NCBI GenBank assembly: GCA_963844625.1
Contig: CAWJPF010000028.1
Span: forward strand, 1 to 64,000
Direction: 5' to 3'
Origin: Palsa-504 sp963844625
GTDB taxonomy: Bacteria; Actinomycetota; Actinomycetes; Streptosporangiales; Streptosporangiaceae
DNA length: 64,000 nt
The position numbers were made by a program, and so were the translations under genes. Each line of letters starts with the position of its first letter. Positions within the stretch are counted from its first letter, which is position 1. The notes under the pieces are model-generated. The model was not told where the DNA came from. It did not search any database and saw only the letters and a program-made list of their open reading frames with translations. Shown one piece after another: positions 32,400-41,885 of the stretch.

Positions 32400-35204
32400 A
32401 TGGCGCAGGTATTGTGCCCGGTCGTGATCGGCAGGGACGCCGAGCTGGAGGCGGTCGACGCGGCGCTGACGGCCGCTGTTGCCGGGCACGGCGGGTGTGT
32501 AGTTATCACGGGGGAGCCGGGGATCGGCAAGTCCCGGCTGGCCCTGGAGACGGCCAGCCGGGCGGCCAGCCGTGGTATCCGGGTCGTTACCAGCCGGGCG
32601 GTGCCGCAGTCAGCGACCGCTGCTTACCGGCCGCTAACGGACGCGCTTGTGCAGCTCCTCCGGGACCGGGCCGTTCCCGATGACGCGACGATGGAGCCCT
32701 GGCTGCCCGCGCTGAGCGCGCTGCTGCCGGGGATGGCTGGCCGCGCTCCGGCGAGTGGAGAGATCTCACCTGGGATCCGCGGTGAGGCGCTGATCCAGCT
32801 TCTTCGGCGCCTCGCGCCGCAGGGCCTGGTCATAGTGCTAGAGGACCTGCACTGGGCAGACCCGGACACCGTGGCCCTGATGGAGTACCTCGGCGAGCAC
32901 CTTGATGGCGAGTCGTTGCTATGCGTACTTACCCTGCGCGCCAACCGGCCGTCGGCCGCACTGGATGTGGCCCGCCGACAGCGGGGCCAGCCCGGCGTGC
33001 TTCACCTCGGTCTTGACCGGCTCAGCGATGAGGACATGGCGCGCATGGTCCATGCCTGCATCCCTGGAGCAGAGGCGGAACTCCTGCGCCGGGTGCAGGC
33101 CTCCGCCGAAGGAATACCGCTGCTGGTGGAAGATCTGCTGGCATCGCCCGGGCTGCCGGCGTCGTTCACCGAGACGGTCCACGAGCGCCTGGCCGGGTTC
33201 AGCGAACCGCAACGACCGGTGATCGAGGCCGCTGCCATCCTCGGCCGCCACTTCGACTGGGAACTGCTCCCGGCCGTTAGCGGCCAGACCGCGGTCCTGG
33301 TGGCGGAGACGCTCGAGCTCGCTGTCGAGCAACTGCTGGTGAGCGCCGACGGCACGGCCTTCCGCTTTCGGCACGCGCTGACCCGTGAAGCCGTGCTCGA
33401 TACCATGCTGCCACCCCGCCAGCGGGCCCTGGCTTCGGCGGCGCTCGCCGTTCTGGACGCCGCGCACCCGCGCCTGGAAGGCGGCCTGCGCGAGCTGGCC
33501 GTCGAGCTGGCGAACCGTGCCGGGGACCGCCGCCGGGCCGGAACGCTGCTGAGCGAGTCTGGCGGCCAGGCGCTGGCCTGGGGGGCGCTGGCCACCGCGA
33601 TCGGTACCCTACGGCGTGCCGCTGACCTCCTCGAAGGCACTCCCGAGCGCGAGCAGGCGGAACTTCTGCTGGTCGAAGCGCTGGCCCTGGCCGGGCGGGT
33701 TGAGGAGGCAGCGGCGGCCGGCGGCCATCTCATCACCCGGCTCGGGACCGAGGCGGCGGAACTCCGGACGGAGGTTCACCTTCGCCTCAGCCAGGCGGCG
33801 GTGGGCGCCTCGCGCTGGGAGATGGCCCGTCACCACCTCGGCGCCGCCCGGCGCCTGGCCGGAACTGCCCCGCCGGCTGGCGTGCGCGCCCGAATGGGCG
33901 TCATCGACGCCGAGGTGGCCTTCGCCGCCGATGACCTCGATGAGGCCCGGCTTTTCGCCGAGGGCGTCCTCGCCGCCGAGGGCAGTGCTCCGGATGTCCG
34001 CTGTCAGGCGCTGGAGCTCATCGGCCGGAGCCACCGGCTGCGTGATCTCAGCGCCGCCCGCGCGGCCTTCGAGAGCGCGCTGGTCACCGCGGAGACCGCC
34101 GGCCTGCCGTTGTGGCGGCTGCGCGCCCTGCACGAGCTGGGCACCATCGACCTACTTGATCATGCCGGAGTGGAGCGGTTGTCCGAGGCGCGGCGCGCTG
34201 CCGAGCAGATGGGTGCGCTGAGCACCGTGGCGATTCTGGATCTCCAGCTAGCCGCGGGCTTCACCTGCCGCTGGGAACTGGACAAGTGTGATGCCCACGC
34301 GCAGGCCGCCGTCGGCCTCGCCGAGCGGCTCGGCCTGAACCAGGTCCGGGCCAAGGCACTGGCGGTACTTACCGGCAGCGCCAGCATGCGCGACGACGCC
34401 GCGCAGACAGAGCGCCACGCCGCCCGCGCCATCGCAGCCGCTCCGGACGACCAGATGGTCGAGGGCATCTGCTGGGCCAGCCGGGGAGCAGTGGTTCTGC
34501 TCGGTGGCGATGCCGCGGCGGCCGCGGAACCCTACGCCCGGGGGATGGCGATCCTGGCCCGCCTCCCGCATGCCGAACCCGCGGGGCTTCGGGCGCTATG
34601 GCCGCTGCTCCTGGCCTCACTTGGTGATCACCGGGCGGCACGGGCGATCGAGGAGGCCCGCCGGCTGGGCGTCGGCGCCATCCGCCACAACCGGAGCCTT
34701 ATCGGCTATGCCGAGGCGGTTCTGGCCGGGCGAGCCGGGCAGCGGCAGCGGGCCAACGAACTGGCGGCGGACTGCGACGTTGGCTTCACGAACTGCGAGG
34801 CCTGGGGTGAGCTGGCGAGGTTCTGCGCCGCCCCCGCTGCTCTCGCTGACGGGTGGGGCGACCCGCTTCGCTGGCTGGCCGAGGCCGAGGCCGGATTCGA
34901 CCGCCGGGACCTGCCCCGCCTGGCCGAGCGCTGCCGCGAACTGCTCAAGGAGTCGCAGCCCAATCCCTGGGTAGCGGCGGGAATCACCGCCAGGGAGGCG
35001 GACGTGCTGCACCTGGTCGCCGACGGGCTGGCCAACAAGCAGATCGCAGCGCGGCTGCATCTGTCGCCACGGACCGTGGAGAAGCACGTCGAGAGCCTGC
35101 TGCGCAAGACCGGCGCTCGCTCCAGAACCGGCCTGGCGGCGGCCGCATCACAGGCCGCAGCCCGCGACTCTCGGCGGACGTTACCTCCCTCGGCCACTAC
35201 GTAG
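32400..35204 (+). CDS. LuxR-family ATP-binding regulator (AAA/cyclase-like LAL), 934 aa
   Basis: The N-terminal AAA-like domain has IGRDAELEAVDAAL at about residues 10-23, Walker A GEPGIGKS near 38-45 and Walker B IVLEDLHWAD near 144-153. A long helical TPR-type middle follows. The LuxR HTH at the end reads ITAREADVLHLVADGLANKQIAARLHLSPRTVEKHVESLLRKTGA. It is a different subgroup from the MalT-like LAL at 16.8 kb. Large LALs usually activate secondary-metabolism or stress genes. Its target is not apparent from neighbours. Confidence 0.88.
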   Translation: MAQVLCPVVIGRDAELEAVDAALTAAVAGHGGCVVITGEPGIGKSRLALETASRAASRGIRVVTSRAVPQSATAAYRPLTDALVQLLRDRAVPDDATMEPWLPALSALLPGMAGRAPASGEISPGIRGEALIQLLRRLAPQGLVIVLEDLHWADPDTVALMEYLGEHLDGESLLCVLTLRANRPSAALDVARRQRGQPGVLHLGLDRLSDEDMARMVHACIPGAEAELLRRVQASAEGIPLLVEDLLASPGLPASFTETVHERLAGFSEPQRPVIEAAAILGRHFDWELLPAVSGQTAVLVAETLELAVEQLLVSADGTAFRFRHALTREAVLDTMLPPRQRALASAALAVLDAAHPRLEGGLRELAVELANRAGDRRRAGTLLSESGGQALAWGALATAIGTLRRAADLLEGTPEREQAELLLVEALALAGRVEEAAAAGGHLITRLGTEAAELRTEVHLRLSQAAVGASRWEMARHHLGAARRLAGTAPPAGVRARMGVIDAEVAFAADDLDEARLFAEGVLAAEGSAPDVRCQALELIGRSHRLRDLSAARAAFESALVTAETAGLPLWRLRALHELGTIDLLDHAGVERLSEARRAAEQMGALSTVAILDLQLAAGFTCRWELDKCDAHAQAAVGLAERLGLNQVRAKALAVLTGSASMRDDAAQTERHAARAIAAAPDDQMVEGICWASRGAVVLLGGDAAAAAEPYARGMAILARLPHAEPAGLRALWPLLLASLGDHRAARAIEEARRLGVGAIRHNRSLIGYAEAVLAGRAGQRQRANELAADCDVGFTNCEAWGELARFCAAPAALADGWGDPLRWLAEAEAGFDRRDLPRLAERCRELLKESQPNPWVAAGITAREADVLHLVADGLANKQIAARLHLSPRTVEKHVESLLRKTGARSRTGLAAAASQAAARDSRRTLPPSATT

Positions 35205-35298
35205 TCCCGGGTGGCATCTACGTGTTATCCCCGATGTGACGGCAGGCGATCGGCTTGCATGCTGGACTGGCAAGCCAGGCCAGGGAAGGCAACACCGG

Positions 35299-35817
35299 AT
35301 GCTCGAAGCTACGAAACTAATGGTGGCAGTCAAGAACATCGAGACGCCCGATGAGCGGCACGCGTTCGAACACGCCTCGCTCAACGTAGTCAACCTGCCC
35401 GGCGTCACGATCGCCCGCACTGTGTATCAGCCCGGTTGGAAGTGGTCGACCGACGTCAAGCCGGTCGTCGGCACGGAAGCCTGCCAGGCGGCCCACACCG
35501 GTTACATCATCTCCGGCCGGCTCCACGCCCGCATGGACGACGGCCGCGAATACGACTTCGGCCCGGGTGACGCGCACGTGGTGTCGGCCGGTCACGACGC
35601 CTGGGTGGAGGGGGACGAGCCGTGCGTCGTGCTTGACCTCGCTTTCACCGGACGTGCACTGGCCGGGCACGTCGGCCGCTGCCCCTGCGGGGTTGAGTTC
35701 CGGGTCGCCAGCGACGACCAGTTCGGCCAGCTTGTCGCCGCCATCCGCGAGCATGCGCGCAGCTCCCACGGGCACGAGCTCACCACCCAGCAGGTACTCG
35801 CCGAGGTGATGGCATGA
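35299..35817 (+). CDS. Cupin domain fused to DUF1059-like tail, 172 aa
   Basis: Residues about 20-125 form a small beta-barrel: CQAAHTGYIISGRLHARMDDGREYDFGPGDAHVVSAGHDAWV has the two cupin motifs, though the usual HxH is reduced. The last 45 residues (GRCPCGVEFRVASDDQFGQLVAAIREHARSSHGHELT) match DUF1059, normally a free 60-residue protein. ATG 35299 is supported by GGGAAGG nine bases upstream. It may bind a small ligand. The fused pair is unusual. Confidence 0.7.
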   Translation: MLEATKLMVAVKNIETPDERHAFEHASLNVVNLPGVTIARTVYQPGWKWSTDVKPVVGTEACQAAHTGYIISGRLHARMDDGREYDFGPGDAHVVSAGHDAWVEGDEPCVVLDLAFTGRALAGHVGRCPCGVEFRVASDDQFGQLVAAIREHARSSHGHELTTQQVLAEVMA

Positions 35818-35854
35818 TCGGCTCCGACCTGGAGGGCGCCGACCCGGAAGCCGG

Positions 35855-36075
35855 GTGGCGAGCTGGGCCGCCAGCGCCACCGGTGACGACGCGGCTGCCG
35901 TACGTGCGGCGACCGAGGCCTATGGCGACCGGCTGGCGGCGGCCGATGTGGCCGGCGTCGTCAGTCAGTACACCGGCGACGCCGCCGTCATGCCGCCCTA
36001 GCTCGAAACCGTCGTAGGGAGTCAGCAGCTTACGGCCACATATGTACCAGCAGTTGCCGGAGCAGTCAGAGGGGG
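35855..36075 (+). pseudogene. NTF2/SnoaL-like protein with in-frame stop
   Basis: The text AAAVRAATEAYGDRLAAADVAGVVSQYTGDAAVMPP is the first half of a DUF4440/SnoaL-like fold. A TAG at 35999 interrupts it and the same frame continues LETVVGSQQLTATYVPAVAG, the next part of the fold. A single nonsense change plus later decay explains it. It follows the cupin gene closely and may once have been co-transcribed. Confidence 0.65.
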
Positions 36076-36172
36076 CTGCTCCGGCATCTAGCGACTCCGC
36101 CACCCGGATTCGGGCACGTTCCGCATCCGCTTGCAGTCGCCGAGCACGACGCGGCGTCGGCGGTTACGTTGG

Positions 36173-36205
36173 TCTACCTGCCCGTACAGGGGCCGGGCAG
36201 GTAGA
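36173..36205. repeat. Perfect 12-bp inverted repeat with 9-nt loop
   Basis: TCTACCTGCCCG (36173-36184) and its exact complement (36194-36205) form a strong hairpin between two pseudogene remnants. It may be an orphan terminator or the end of a lost element. Confidence 0.55.
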
Positions 36206-36300
36206 CATAGGCGTAGGCGGAGCCGTCCGTGCGCCTGTTCTCGGGGCGCCCGGTACTGCTGGCGATAACGGCTCCCGCCCACCGATGCACTGAGGGCAAC

Positions 36301-36435
36301 GTGAAGGCCGGCCCCGTCGGCTGCCCGCGGGGCAACCTGCTCATCGAGCCGGACAATGCCGACGTGGCCAGCTTCAACGCCGGGCTCGGCTATCGTCGGG
36401 GCGACATGCTCTTCATCGAGAAGTGGCTTGTCCGC
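36301..36435 (+). pseudogene. GNAT acetyltransferase C-terminal remnant
   Basis: GCPRGNLLIEPDNADVASFNAGLGYRRGDMLFIEKWL corresponds to the last strand-helix-strand of RimI-like GNAT proteins (xGCxxxNLxVxxxNxxxxxFYxxLGY), with Phe-Asn in place of Phe-Tyr. No upstream acetyl-CoA motif survives in any frame. Confidence 0.55.
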
Positions 36436-36574
36436 GATCTTGGCTCTGTTTTATCCCGAACGAACCGGGGCGATCGCCCGCCTGCCCATCCCCAGCCGCC
36501 GGTGGCTGGCGCGACATCGAGTCGGCCTGGCCGGGGAACCGTGCGTCTTTGCTGCCCAACGTGGGCTCCTGCGG

Positions 36575-37126
36575 TCAGAGGATGTACGGGATGAGCATCT
36601 TGGTGGCGCGTTTGTAGGGCGGGTAGTCGGCGGGGAAGAGCTTGGCCATGGTGCGTTCCTCGCTGACGGCGCTGAACAAGAAGTAGGCGCCGAGGATCGC
36701 GACCGCGATCAGCCAGTAGGGGCTGACCGCTATCGCCGTGCCGACCATGCCGAGGATGATGCCGCTGTAGATGGGGTGGCGGATCCTCCCGTAGGGCCCG
36801 GTCGTGACCAGCTCGGGGTCGGCCCTCTGAGACATCGGCATGCCCCAGTTACGGCCGAGGTACACCCTGGCCCAGACGGCGAGCGCCAGGCCGAGGACGA
36901 AGATCGCCAGGCCGATGCCGAGCAGCCACGGATTGCCCGTAGCCGCCCTGGGGCCCTTGAAGACCCGCAGCCGGATCAGGAGCACGATGACGAGGATGAT
37001 TCCCACCCGGACCCCGGCGAACCGTGTCCACCGGGACTGCCCAGCCTTGGCGGTGAAGGCCATCACGAGCCAGTAGGCCCAGAAGACGACCCAGCCGGCT
37101 CCGATGATGATGTCGATCGCTTTCAT
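36575..37126 (-). CDS. Isoprenylcysteine carboxyl methyltransferase-family membrane protein, 183 aa
   Basis: Four or five membrane helices precede the ICMT/PEMT signature: GPYGRIRHPIYSGIILGMVG at about residues 110-129, and EERTMAKLFPADYPPYKRATKMLIP near the end. These bind SAM at the membrane surface. Bacterial members methylate unknown, probably lipid or isoprenoid, substrates. The start is ATG 37126. Confidence 0.82.
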   Translation of the reverse strand: MKAIDIIIGAGWVVFWAYWLVMAFTAKAGQSRWTRFAGVRVGIILVIVLLIRLRVFKGPRAATGNPWLLGIGLAIFVLGLALAVWARVYLGRNWGMPMSQRADPELVTTGPYGRIRHPIYSGIILGMVGTAIAVSPYWLIAVAILGAYFLFSAVSEERTMAKLFPADYPPYKRATKMLIPYIL

Positions 37127-37435
37127 CGCTCTCGTTTCCTCCCTGCCAGGCTAGGCGAGGCCTCGGTCGCGCGCGCAGCGGAGACCGCCGCGCCGTGCCG
37201 GGTGAGCCGGTCTTGGCGAAGACCGGTTCTGGTGGCCGCCCTGTCCGTCCGGCCGACGGTCATTTCCGACGATAGGACACACCTGCACGCCGCGCGTCAG
37301 CCTCCGGGTGGACTTGCGGTATGAGGCGGGTGGAACCAAGGGACCGTTCCGGGCTCATCCTGATCTCAACCCGCGGACTACCGGAACCCGACTGCCGGGC
37401 TGACGCGCGGAGACCTGCCTTGAGCAGGCTTGCAG
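37127..37435. other. Divergent intergenic region
   Basis: It separates the divergent ICMT-like and HEXXH genes. No gene and no clear operator seen. Confidence 0.4.
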
Positions 37436-38374
37436 ATGCCGAGGTACGACAAGCGAGTTCACTGGCCATACGATCACGCTGATGAGAGCTTAACGAAGAC
37501 CGCCGGGCAGTGCCGGCAGAGGTGGGAGGACCTGGTGGAGGCAGAGTCGGAGCGTCAGTTGGCTGACCCGCCGGCCACTTGGCAGGAGCACTGGTTCGAC
37601 CACCGCCAGTTGCTCCGGCTATACCACAGCGACGAGCACTGCGCGATCTACCTGGACCCCGGCGTGCGCCTGGCCGAGGTCCAATGGCTGCCCCGGTTCA
37701 TCAATGTGGCCTGGCAGTACTCCAAGGCAACCTACGGCGACGCGTTCGGGTTCGACCCGCGCATCTACTCCATCCACCACGCCGGGCGGCACGGCGGCGG
37801 CCACGCGGGCTACTACATCAGCCCGGTCCACGACTACCACAACGTCAGCGACTGCGGGCTGGACACCTGGCGGGAGGGCAACACCCTCGCTCGCGAGCTG
37901 CCCGCTCATGAGATCGGGCATTCCGTGGAGAGCGCCGGCAATGGCGTCCACGGCTCGCCGGCGTATGAGATCTGGGGCGACAGCAAGTGGGCCGAGTTCT
38001 ACATCTATGACCTCTACACGGCGCTGGGCATGGATCGCGAGGCCAAGGGCGTCTACCGCCGGTTCACCGGCAGCACCGACGATTTCCCTCGCCGGGGAAC
38101 CCGCTGGTTCCGCGACTGGTTCTATCCGCTATGGCGGGACTGCGGGCGGGCAGAGGTCATGAACAGGTTCTTCCGGGAGCTGGCCCGGCACTTCCCGCGC
38201 GACTCCGGCGGGACCTACACGCGGCGGATGAACTGGGGCGAGTACGTCCACTTCACCAGCGGTGCTGCGGCCGCCGACATGAGCGGCCAGGCCGCCCGCG
38301 CTTTCGGCTGGCCCCGCGAGTGGGCCAGCCAACTGGAGCACGCTCGCGAGCAGTTCCCCGGGATCACGTACTGA
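37436..38374 (+). CDS. HEXXH-containing protein of unknown family, possible zinc metalloprotease, 312 aa
   Basis: The central PAHEIGHSVESAGNG (HEIGH at about residues 158-162) is a zincin-type site. Glu178 or Glu187 in YEIWGDSKWAEF could be the third ligand of a gluzincin. The surrounding text is rich in Trp, Tyr and His (RIYSIHHAGRHGGGHAGYY, TRRMNWGEYVHFTSGA). There is no signal peptide or membrane helix, so it should act in the cytoplasm. It reminds me of basic secretory protein or M60-like folds but I cannot assign it. TTG 37430 is an alternative start. Confidence 0.7.
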   Translation: MPRYDKRVHWPYDHADESLTKTAGQCRQRWEDLVEAESERQLADPPATWQEHWFDHRQLLRLYHSDEHCAIYLDPGVRLAEVQWLPRFINVAWQYSKATYGDAFGFDPRIYSIHHAGRHGGGHAGYYISPVHDYHNVSDCGLDTWREGNTLARELPAHEIGHSVESAGNGVHGSPAYEIWGDSKWAEFYIYDLYTALGMDREAKGVYRRFTGSTDDFPRRGTRWFRDWFYPLWRDCGRAEVMNRFFRELARHFPRDSGGTYTRRMNWGEYVHFTSGAAAADMSGQAARAFGWPREWASQLEHAREQFPGITY

Positions 38375-38469
38375 AATACCGGGCCGTGGCTGTACGGGGC
38401 TGTTGCTGTACTTTGCCGCTTTACTGCCGTGCCGGGCTTAGCCCTTCCGGGCCCGTGACGAACCTCGAG

Positions 38470-38700
38470 TTAATCCGTAACAACCGGACAGACGTCATGG
38501 GCCCACTCCGTTTCACCCCGCCGCCGGGCAGCCTGCCCGGCTTCGATCGTGCGCCCGCAGCTCTTGCAGATCTTTCCCGTGGCGTGTGCGAAGTGGTCAT
38601 CCTCCGCATGCTGCCCGCCTTGGTTGAAGTCAGCATTCGCAAGCTTTCGGCTCTCGCTTGCGACATAACCCTGCTGTGGTGTAGATCCGGCGGTCATCAT
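38470..38700 (-). CDS. Small protein with CxxC zinc-ribbon-like end, 76 aa
   Basis: ATG 38700 follows AAGGA with good spacing. The last third reads GKICKSCGRTIEAGQAARRRGETEWAHDVC: a CxxC pair and a later His/Cys pair, enough for one zinc site. The first half is polar and helical. It may bind nucleic acid or act as a small regulator. Not assigned to a family. Confidence 0.55.
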   Translation of the reverse strand: MMTAGSTPQQGYVASESRKLANADFNQGGQHAEDDHFAHATGKICKSCGRTIEAGQAARRRGETEWAHDVCPVVTD

Positions 38701-38954
38701 GCGGTCCTTACCTCGCCAGTCGCCAAGCCGTGGCGCTAAGCATCCAGCATGGCACAGGCTTTGCGATAGCAGACATCGATCCTGGTCCGTGGCCTGTCAC
38801 CGACACTCTCTGCGCCGGCCTGCACCGGCTGGCCTTCCTCCTCGGAGCCGGCCCGGCGTAGAAAGCCTTTTCAGCGGGCGCGCTTGGGGGTGATCAGCAA
38901 GCTCCCCGGGCGGTACGTAGCTAAGGGCCGGGCGCCGGGAAGCCAGCTGTCTGG

Positions 38955-39857
38955 TTAGGGAACCCGGGCCCGCAGGAACTTCCCGATCTGCTCGGTGGCC
39001 TGGGCTGCCTCGGGGGTGCCGAGCAGGAGCTGGTAGACGTGGGGCAGGCCCTCGCCGATCTGCAGGGTGACGTCGACCCCGGCTTGGCCTGCTGCTGTGG
39101 CCAGGCGTTCGGAATCGCTGAGCAGCAGGTCGGCCGTGCCTACCTGGATAAGCAGCGGCGGGAGCCCGGCCAGTGAGGCGAACAGCGGCGACGCCAGGGG
39201 CGTCTTAGGGTCAGCCCCGGCCAGGTATTCGGAGGCGAACTGACGGAGCATGGCGGGGGTGGAGATCGGATCCTGCTCGGCGCGCTCGGTCATCGAGGCC
39301 CCCGAGCTGGTCAGGTCCACCGTCGGGGACATCAGCGCGGCGGCCGCGGGCAGTGCCTGCCCGGCGTCACGCGTGGCCACGAGCAGGGCGACGGCGAGCC
39401 CGCCGCCGGCCGAGTCGCCGGCCACCGCTAGTGATGTCGGGCTCAGGTCCTGGCCGGTGCGGAGCCAGTGCCATGCGGTCAGGACGTCGTCGATGGCGGC
39501 GGGGAAGGGATGCTCGGGGGCCAGCCGGTATTCAGGGAACAGGACCCGCATCCCGCTGGCCCGCCCCAGCCGGGCGGCCAGCTCGCCGTCGCTGCGAAGC
39601 GACCCGAGCTCATACCCTCCGCCGTGCAGGAACAGGAGCACCCGGCTGGTGTCCGCTCCCGGGGCGGTAAGCCAGTGGGCTGGCACCCCGCCCGCGGTCA
39701 CCTCCGTCACCAGCACGTCGTCAGGCACCGGATGAAGGCGGTCGCCGGGGACGAAGGCGGCGCGGCGTTCCTCCAGCGTCGGCGGGGCCTGGCCGGCACT
39801 GGCCTTCCGCCGGTCCCTCAGGGCGTCGATCGAGTCCTGCATGGCCTGGCTGGGCAT
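38955..39857 (-). CDS. HSL-family alpha/beta hydrolase (esterase/lipase), 300 aa
   Basis: Oxyanion motif HGGGYELGS at about residues 74-82, nucleophile GDSAGG near 145-150, Asp in TADLLLSDS near 245 and His in LPHVY near 275 form the hormone-sensitive-lipase layout. It is a cytoplasmic esterase for short acyl esters. ATG 39857 is selected because GGAGAT precedes it; the earlier in-frame start gives arginine-rich text. Confidence 0.87.
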   Translation of the reverse strand: MPSQAMQDSIDALRDRRKASAGQAPPTLEERRAAFVPGDRLHPVPDDVLVTEVTAGGVPAHWLTAPGADTSRVLLFLHGGGYELGSLRSDGELAARLGRASGMRVLFPEYRLAPEHPFPAAIDDVLTAWHWLRTGQDLSPTSLAVAGDSAGGGLAVALLVATRDAGQALPAAAALMSPTVDLTSSGASMTERAEQDPISTPAMLRQFASEYLAGADPKTPLASPLFASLAGLPPLLIQVGTADLLLSDSERLATAAGQAGVDVTLQIGEGLPHVYQLLLGTPEAAQATEQIGKFLRARVP

Positions 39858-39991
39858 ACCGGCATCTCCTTGGCGTGGGCTGCCTGTCTGGTTCGGCGTG
39901 GATGACGCTTTGGCGGCCAGGCCAGCTGGATGTGCCTTTTGCTGGCCGAGAACAAAGCGCCGGCGGCCGCGGTGAGCGCCTCCGTCCCGGG

Positions 39992-40942
39992 TTACAGGCG
40001 GGAGGTGAGCTCGGTCACGATGTCCGCCGCTGACTGTGGCTTTCTCGCAAGGGCAACGCTTTGTCCGGCCCACATCGAGAGCGCCTCGATGTCACCGGTC
40101 GTCCCGACCATCGGCGGCGCTGGCTCGTACCGGACGATTGCCTCGCCGGAGGCGAAGTGCGCGATCACGTCGCCTGCTCCCGGGCGCTGGCTGTCTGGGG
40201 GGCGTCCCGCGGCATCCCACGCCCTGGCGGTTGAGTTGCGGAGGGCGCGGTGGGGAGAGTCGGGCCACCCGACGTCGTACAGGTTGGGGTACCACTGCGG
40301 ATCGGTCTCGGCGGCGGCTATCAGCCGGCGCCGGTAGTCCTCGTGGATCGGCATCTCCTCGGCCAGCAGGAACCGGGTGCCCAGCCACGCAGCCTGGGCG
40401 CCCAAGGCGAGCACCGCGGCGACGCCGCGGGCGTCGCCGATCCCGCCAGCCGCGATGACCGGTACCGGCGCGACGGCGTCCACGACAGCGGGCACCAGCG
40501 GCAGCGTGGCGACCTTGCCCCAGACGTGCCCGCCGGCCTCCCAGCCTTGTGCGACGATCACGTCCGCGCCGGACGCGACTGCCTGTCGTGCCTCCTCGGC
40601 GCTGCCGACCGTGTGCAGGACGATTCCCCCGGCGTCGTGCACAGCCTTGATGTAGCTGCTGGGATCCCCCCACATAAACGAGACGATCTTCAGGCCAGCC
40701 TCGAGGGCCTGGTCAAGGTCGCGATGATGATCTGAGGTGAGAACGAAGTTGCCGCCGAACGGCCGCGTGGTCAGCGCCGCCGTCTCCCGGACGACGGCTC
40801 CGGTGTCAGCGGACCAGGTCAGCGTCACCATGCCGAGCGCGCCCGCATTCGACACCGCCGCCGCCAGTCCCGTGATATCGGACATTGGTGCCTGGACGAT
40901 CGGTTGCTCAATCCCGAGCATCTCGCATACCGGCGTGGTCAC
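39992..40942 (-). CDS. Nitronate monooxygenase-like FMN enzyme (NPD family), 316 aa
   Basis: TIM-barrel with PIVQAPMSDITG at the start, GADVIVAQGWEAGGH near residue 126 (the conserved AQGxEAGGH), AAGGIGD near 165 and GAQAAWLGTRFLLAEE near 181. This is the class that oxidises nitronates with FMN and O2. Roles include detoxifying propionate-3-nitronate. It lies head to tail with the esterase, 134 bp apart. Confidence 0.87.
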   Translation of the reverse strand: MTTPVCEMLGIEQPIVQAPMSDITGLAAAVSNAGALGMVTLTWSADTGAVVRETAALTTRPFGGNFVLTSDHHRDLDQALEAGLKIVSFMWGDPSSYIKAVHDAGGIVLHTVGSAEEARQAVASGADVIVAQGWEAGGHVWGKVATLPLVPAVVDAVAPVPVIAAGGIGDARGVAAVLALGAQAAWLGTRFLLAEEMPIHEDYRRRLIAAAETDPQWYPNLYDVGWPDSPHRALRNSTARAWDAAGRPPDSQRPGAGDVIAHFASGEAIVRYEPAPPMVGTTGDIEALSMWAGQSVALARKPQSAADIVTELTSRL

Positions 40943-41085
40943 TGCCTTCGCCCCTTCCGTGATTCTTTGCTGGCCACCAGGTGATCCGCCTTGATGTCTC
41001 GCCGCGGCTTAGCCAAGCGCCGCAGCACAAAGCCGGTGAGCGTGCGTCACATAGGCCACGAAGTGCAGCAACAATCGTCGCTCTG

Positions 41086-41685
41086 TCACGTATACGATGT
41101 CGGCGTCGACTTAGGGGATCGCCGGTCCCAGCCGTGAAACTTCGAATAGTCGCCCGCGTCCCAGGCTTCGCGGAGCCCCGGGGTGCTCAGGTCCCAGTCC
41201 GGGCGGATCTCGCTTGTGGCGGCACGCAGGTCATGCCACAGGTCGTAGAACGACGGGCGGCCCCAGAACCAGTAGCCGTTATAGACACTGTGAATGACCA
41301 GTCCCGGCTTGAGTACCAGCGTGTGCGGGATCATGGGGTTGTGCTCGGGGTCGGTGTACTCGGCGATGTCGAGGTCCTGCTGGACGGTCCGGCCCGGATC
41401 GGACAGGAAGGTCCACTGGGCGCCCACCGCCGCGCGGAACTCTTGCAGGGTGTGATGATCATCGGTCGCGATGGTGGCGATCTGGGTGTAGGCCACCGCG
41501 ACCTTCGGGTAGTTGGCCGCCAGCTCGAGGTGCTGCTGGTGCTCTTTAGGGCAGTAGTTGCCCCGCGCCAGGGTGAGGATCAGCGGATCGCGGCCCTGAA
41601 GCTCACTCAGCCTGCGCACCGTGCCGGTGTGGTCCGGCAGAGCGTAATCAGGGAAGATGCCCCCAGGTCTGATGTCAGGACGCAT
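41086..41685 (-). CDS. Peroxiredoxin-like AhpC/TSA-fold protein, 199 aa
   Basis: The redoxin fold starts FPDYALPDHTGTVRRLSEL and has a single candidate peroxidatic Cys45 in GNYCPKE, at the place of the usual PxxxT/S-xxC. The typical Pro-Val-Cys-Thr block is altered to LARGNYCPKE, and no resolving Cys is present. It is probably a 1-Cys or non-canonical redoxin. The C-terminal region is rich in Trp and Asp. No partner gene nearby. Confidence 0.78.
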   Translation of the reverse strand: MRPDIRPGGIFPDYALPDHTGTVRRLSELQGRDPLILTLARGNYCPKEHQQHLELAANYPKVAVAYTQIATIATDDHHTLQEFRAAVGAQWTFLSDPGRTVQQDLDIAEYTDPEHNPMIPHTLVLKPGLVIHSVYNGYWFWGRPSFYDLWHDLRAATSEIRPDWDLSTPGLREAWDAGDYSKFHGWDRRSPKSTPTSYT

Positions 41686-41885
41686 CGGATGACTCCCTCA
41701 TATGGTCTCGACTGCCCAACCTGCATGGTGCGCTGTCAACTGTGTCACAACATCCCCGTTTTTAGCCAGGAGCACCAGATCGGCACCCACCCAGTCGACA
41801 TTCCCGGCCCGGATCACATCGTCAGCCGGTTATCCGGTGAGGTGGGCTGGCTGCGACAGTGCGGCAAGCGCGGAGTCTGGCCTGT

